Shown here: one piece after another, positions 60,637-64,000 of the stretch | Layout: each line of letters opens with the position of its first letter | Position numbering within the stretch: the stretch's first letter is position 1 | Source of the DNA: Sipunculus nudus | Taxonomy: Eukaryota > Annelida > Sipuncula > Golfingiida > Sipunculidae | Assembly (NCBI GenBank): GCA_026874595.1 | Contig: CM049320.1 | Coordinates: 8,373,464 to 8,437,463, forward strand | Length of the DNA: 64,000 bases | Direction: 5' to 3' | Notes under the pieces: generated by a model | Told to the model about the DNA's origin: nothing | What the model saw: the letters and a program-made list of their open reading frames with translations, nothing else | Database searches by the model: none | Made by a program: the position numbers and the translations under genes

Positions 60637-60700
60637 ATGGAGAGCAAATATTTGGGAATGGAATACTCAATAGTTTTTTTCTACTTTGCTGTTTGTGGAG
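60637..60700 (+). CDS. Candidate signal-peptide first exon
   Basis: ATG at 60637 (or 60658) opens a short frame, MESKYLGMEYSIVFFYFAVC then G. It contains a hydrophobic SIVFFYFAV core typical of a secretory signal and ends exactly at a consensus donor (GGAG|GTAAGT, intron after 60700, phase 1). TATAAA lies at 60602-60607. Phase-1 introns directly after the signal peptide are common in animal secreted proteins. No downstream exon could be confirmed in the remaining 3.3 kb, so the gene may continue past the window or be a chance pattern. Confidence 0.3.
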
Positions 60701-60854
60701 GTAAGTCCTATCTTACTCTTAATCTATTGATGTACATCTGCAGAGTTATATCGTGGTTGAGGACTACATGACAGGATGGTAGCACTCGCTTCCTGTGATA
60801 TCATTGTTTTTTATTACTGATGTTACCAAGGCCCGGTGTCCCCCACACTTTTTG

Positions 60855-61068
60855 CTCCTGGGTGTGTAATCATCCCTGTAACTTGGTCATTACGAGTAAT
60901 GTGTCATAACACCGAGGAACCCCAAAAGACGCACTCGTTTATGAGTGATTTATGGCTACAGCCTTCCCATGAAGACCGGGGCCGACCATGAAATATCTCA
61001 CCGCTCCTCGGCTGAGATTTGAACTCATGACCTCCCGGCTTTGTGTCCTGTTCTATACCCCTAGACCA
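60855..61068 (-). mobile_element. tRNA-derived SINE, copy 2
   Basis: Minus strand. A box TGGTCTAGGGG (61058-61068, full consensus) and B box GAGTTCAAATC (61016-61026) are 42 bases apart. The body matches copy 1 at 35618-35857 (GGTTCCTCGGTGTTATGAC, GGATGATTACACACCCAGGA). An A run (61068-61085 on the plus strand, hence T on the SINE strand) abuts the head rather than the tail, which is unexpected for a retroposed SINE. Confidence 0.75.
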
Positions 61069-61085
61069 AAAAAAAAAAAAAAAAA

Positions 61086-62626
61086 CGATGAGTACACATA
61101 TTCATTGCTCCAACCCGAGTACTTAATACAATGGTGGCAGTCTGCAAATAAATATTTAAAAATATAATTGCTCGTAGGACTGTTGTCCATAACATCTGAA
61201 TGTCACGCGCTTAATTCAAGGTAAAACAACTTCAGCTGAGGAAGACATTATGCTATTCACGACATCGTAAGAACGCTTCATTCAATTAGTTAGAAACATG
61301 TTTACAGGACCTACGGATAACTAATTGAGAAACAACAAAGGAAAACATTGGCAAGTTGCCAAACAAATTACCGGTGATGGTATTTGATTCGAGCTTAGGG
61401 TTAGAGTAATGGCTTGTGTTCGAATATATACCTTCTTACACGAGTGCAGCATTTATACATCATCCTGTTTCTCGATATTTAAGGATCAAAGTTTTTTTTA
61501 TCAGAGGGCGAATCCAGTCATTAGACGGAATTTCTTGGTATTCTCAAACGTAGCTTTAGAATATGAATTCTGACGACGTTTTTGCCCAAATGAAACTTCT
61601 TAATATCGAGAACCAGCTGTTCATATAGGTTACAAATATAGTAGAAACTTTCGTTTATTGTAGATTAGCGCATATGAAAAAATGCCCTGAATTTGAAAAG
61701 CACAAGGTTAAAGAAAATGACTTCTGTAGTAATTCCTAGCTGAAAACCCTCTGGATCCGCGCCTCTGGATGTTCACTATGTATTTTGCAGGATTCAACGA
61801 ACCCACGGCTTTCATTACGAACCCATCCAGTAGTGACTATTTTTGTGTTATTAAATAATTTGTAATTAATATATTTTCTGAGTACAAACTTGAATGTGCT
61901 TACACCATTAATAATCACCCAAAAAGATGTTTTCACCACACAACACATGTAATAGGCAATGGGCTAGTGGGGGTCATAGTGCACCCCCTTGTGATTTACT
62001 GTAATGGGTATTTTCACGTAGCCCTAGGTCTGTCAATTCAGAAAACTGATGTTGCAAGCAAAAAAAAACTGGGATGGAAGATACCCCCATGGTCTTTTTA
62101 ACCACCCCTACCTTTACAGCTGGAGGCAGAGATATGCAAATTCATTGTGTGAAAAGGTCACCAGAGGTTTAAAGGTCTCAAACTTTGACCTTTACCTATA
62201 ATTTCTCGCATTAACAGGGTTTATATATCGCCAAAACCATATAAAGTTTTTCATTTTTTAAATCAATTATAATGAAGGTTTACATGTGCTTTTTAATACC
62301 TGGAATCAAAAATAAGTAGTGATTACCCTGACGTATGTCAGATATTTCTGCACTTTTACATACTTTTGGTACGTATTACTGAATGTGTCGAATAGGAGTA
62401 AGGCAAAATCTACTTTGACATCTTTAAATGAATCTTTGCAAATGACAACGAAAGATGATATTTGAGTTCATCTATAAAATGAAACATGAATTATGCAAAT
62501 ATTTCATCGAAGAGTTTGTTGAAGTCAAAGTAAACAAAGACCTTACCAACACCACAGCTGTTTGTTACACATGGTCGTTATAAAGCATGCGATGAACTTT
62601 TAATATCGAAACATATATATGGAACT
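61086..62626. other. Intergenic
   Basis: No gene recognised. The GGGGGTCATAGTGCACCCCC hairpin at 61969-61988 and its flank look repeat-like, but I could not place them in a family. Confidence 0.45.
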
Positions 62627-62960
62627 CTGTCAACTTATGACTGTCTGTAAGACGATTCGCTCGCTTTTCATGTCTGACTATCTGGCTACCTGACTATCAT
62701 CCTGACATAAAAAAAAACTCTCTGACAGGCTGGCTCACTATCTAACCGGTACACCTGTTTCTCTTTTTTACTCTGATCAAATGACTCTCTCTCTTGCGGT
62801 ACATCTTACCTTCTGTTTGAGTAAATGTCTATCTCTCTGACTAAATGTCTGGCTCACAGGGAGTTTGTCTTTTTAGTATTTGAGCAACTGCACTGTTTGA
62901 TTAATTAGCTAACACTCTGGTAGTCCAGGAGCCTGACTGTCTTTCTACCAATGTATCTGG
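62627..62960 (+). repeat. Degenerate CTGACTAT-type simple repeat
   Basis: Scattered CTGACTATCTGGCTACC and CTCTCTGACT variants with no fixed period. It reads as a decayed microsatellite. Confidence 0.6.
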
Positions 62961-63234
62961 TCGACAGGTGGTCAGTTATTTTCTTACTACCAAACTGGTA
63001 ATCCACAAGACGGCGACCCCTTTGTTCAGCGATACGTAAATGCTAGAGCAAGAGCTTTATTCATCCATCTGACTATCAGGTATATATCCTTCCAGAGAAT
63101 TAGCTAACTAATCAGGCAAATGGGGGACATGTAGTGTTTGGTCTGTCGTCGTCCTCATCGTCTGTGTAATATTTTGTGAACGTGACAACATTTGAACGAC
63201 TCAATAATTTTTCATGAAATTTTAAATTTATATT

Positions 63235-64000
63235 GTTTCTATTAAATCTCTGAGGAGTCGGAAAACCGGTGACCTTGGGCTTTATCATCAAGGACAAATA
63301 GCCCGAATTTTTGGTGAACCCCATGACTTTTAAAATATTGAATTTTTTTTCCCTAAAATTTGAAACATTTATTTTTCAAGTCAAGTTCCTTAAGGAGCTC
63401 GAAAACTGGTGACCTTGACCTTGTTCTTCAAGGTCAGATCGGTAAGAATAGAAAGTATTTTTGAACATCATAACTTTTGAACCATCCAATATATTTTCAT
63501 GGAATTCCACTTGATAAATGTCTGGAAAACTGGTGACTTTGACCTTCAACATCATGGTCAAATAGGCCGAAACATAATTATTTGTGAACCCCATAACTTT
63601 AGAAGTGGCGCATATTTTTTCTTCAAATTTGAAACACTAATGTTTTAATCAAATCCCTTGAGGAGCTAGATAACTGGTGACTTTGACCTGGATATTCAAG
63701 GTCGAATCAGCAGGTATGGAAATTATTTTGAAACTTTTGAATCACTTGATATATTTTCATGAAATTTAACTTGTGAAATTTCTCTACCAATATCTTACCA
63801 ATATCTACAATGAAATGTCTCTACCAATATCTACAATTTAAAAATCTGATGACCTTGACCTTAATCATCAGGGTCAAATTGGATGAAATTAAAAAAATTG
63901 TTAATGCCTCAACTTTCGAAGTATCACATATTTTCCCTCAAATTTGAAACACAATTGTTTTAATCAAATTTCTTGAGGAGCTCGATAACTGGTGACCTTG
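63235..64000 (+). repeat. TGACCTT tandem repeat, continuing past the window
   Basis: Six degenerate units share GGTGACCTTGACCTT ... TTCAAGGTCA-AT and AA(A/C)TTTTGAA, starting at 63268, 63408, 63532, 63676, 63848 and 63991. Spacing is 124-172 bases and alternate units are more alike, suggesting a dimeric unit of about 265-315 bp. Apparent 70-72-codon minus-strand frames with shared MGFTNN/MGFTKN starts are copies of the same repeat. Confidence 0.8.

Noticed and set aside
63112-63594. Two 70-72-codon minus-strand frames with similar MGFT starts
   Set aside because: They are copies of the TGACCTT tandem repeat, not paralogous genes.

Overview
The window is AT-rich, intron/intergenic-like animal DNA with no prokaryotic features. 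It is crowded with degraded transposons, tRNA-derived SINEs, (AT)n arrays and minisatellites. The mix (pogo/Tigger ends, hairpin-capped elements with a short GTCC tract, TGACCTT-type tandem units, elements with G or C homopolymer runs, a CR1/L2-like LINE tail) resembles bivalve mollusc genomes. That attribution is an inference from repeat style, not a proven identification.

Only one complete protein gene is confident: an apparently intronless class A (rhodopsin-like) GPCR on the minus strand at 48400-49341. It keeps N1.50, D2.50, DRY, W4.50 and P5.50/Y5.58. It lacks the TM3/ECL2 cysteine pair and the CWxP motif of TM6, and has NPWIH in place of NPxxY. Weaker candidates are a signal-peptide-like first exon at 60637-60700, two short ORFs facing away from each other at 40.4-41.2 kb, and a 130-codon unrecognised ORF at 9969-10361 whose duplicate at 19665-20060 is broken.

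Layout: 1-1700 unremarkable. 1701-2961 internally deleted Tigger element. 4240-21640 a large direct duplication (unit A 4240-16083, unit B 16084-21640); each unit holds a 0.9-kb left segment, a GGACTY-rich minisatellite and a 3.3-kb right segment. Unit A later gained Tigger-like end fragments and a rearranged fossil LTR retrotransposon with a SCAN-like Gag (12826-16006). 22.5-24.2 kb holds a second Tigger fragment, a G/C-run element and a SINE head. 25990-27063 and 32648-33115 are two hairpin-capped elements made of tandem units. 29.4-30.0 kb is a LINE 3' end. 33646-34466 is a solo LTR of a family related to the 13-16 kb fossil. 35.6 and 60.9 kb carry two copies of one SINE family. 37.2-38.4 kb is dense in the hexamer GTCGTA/TACGAC. 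38.4-48.4 kb is mostly featureless. 48.4-50.1 kb has the GPCR and a SINE. 50.2-64 kb is intergenic with a G-rich minisatellite, another G/C-run element, an inverted-repeat element, and a TGACCTT tandem repeat that runs off the end.

The genes do not form a pathway. The window is best read as a gene-poor, repeat-driven locus with one orphan receptor. All identity and family statements come from reading the sequence by eye; no alignment or database search was run.
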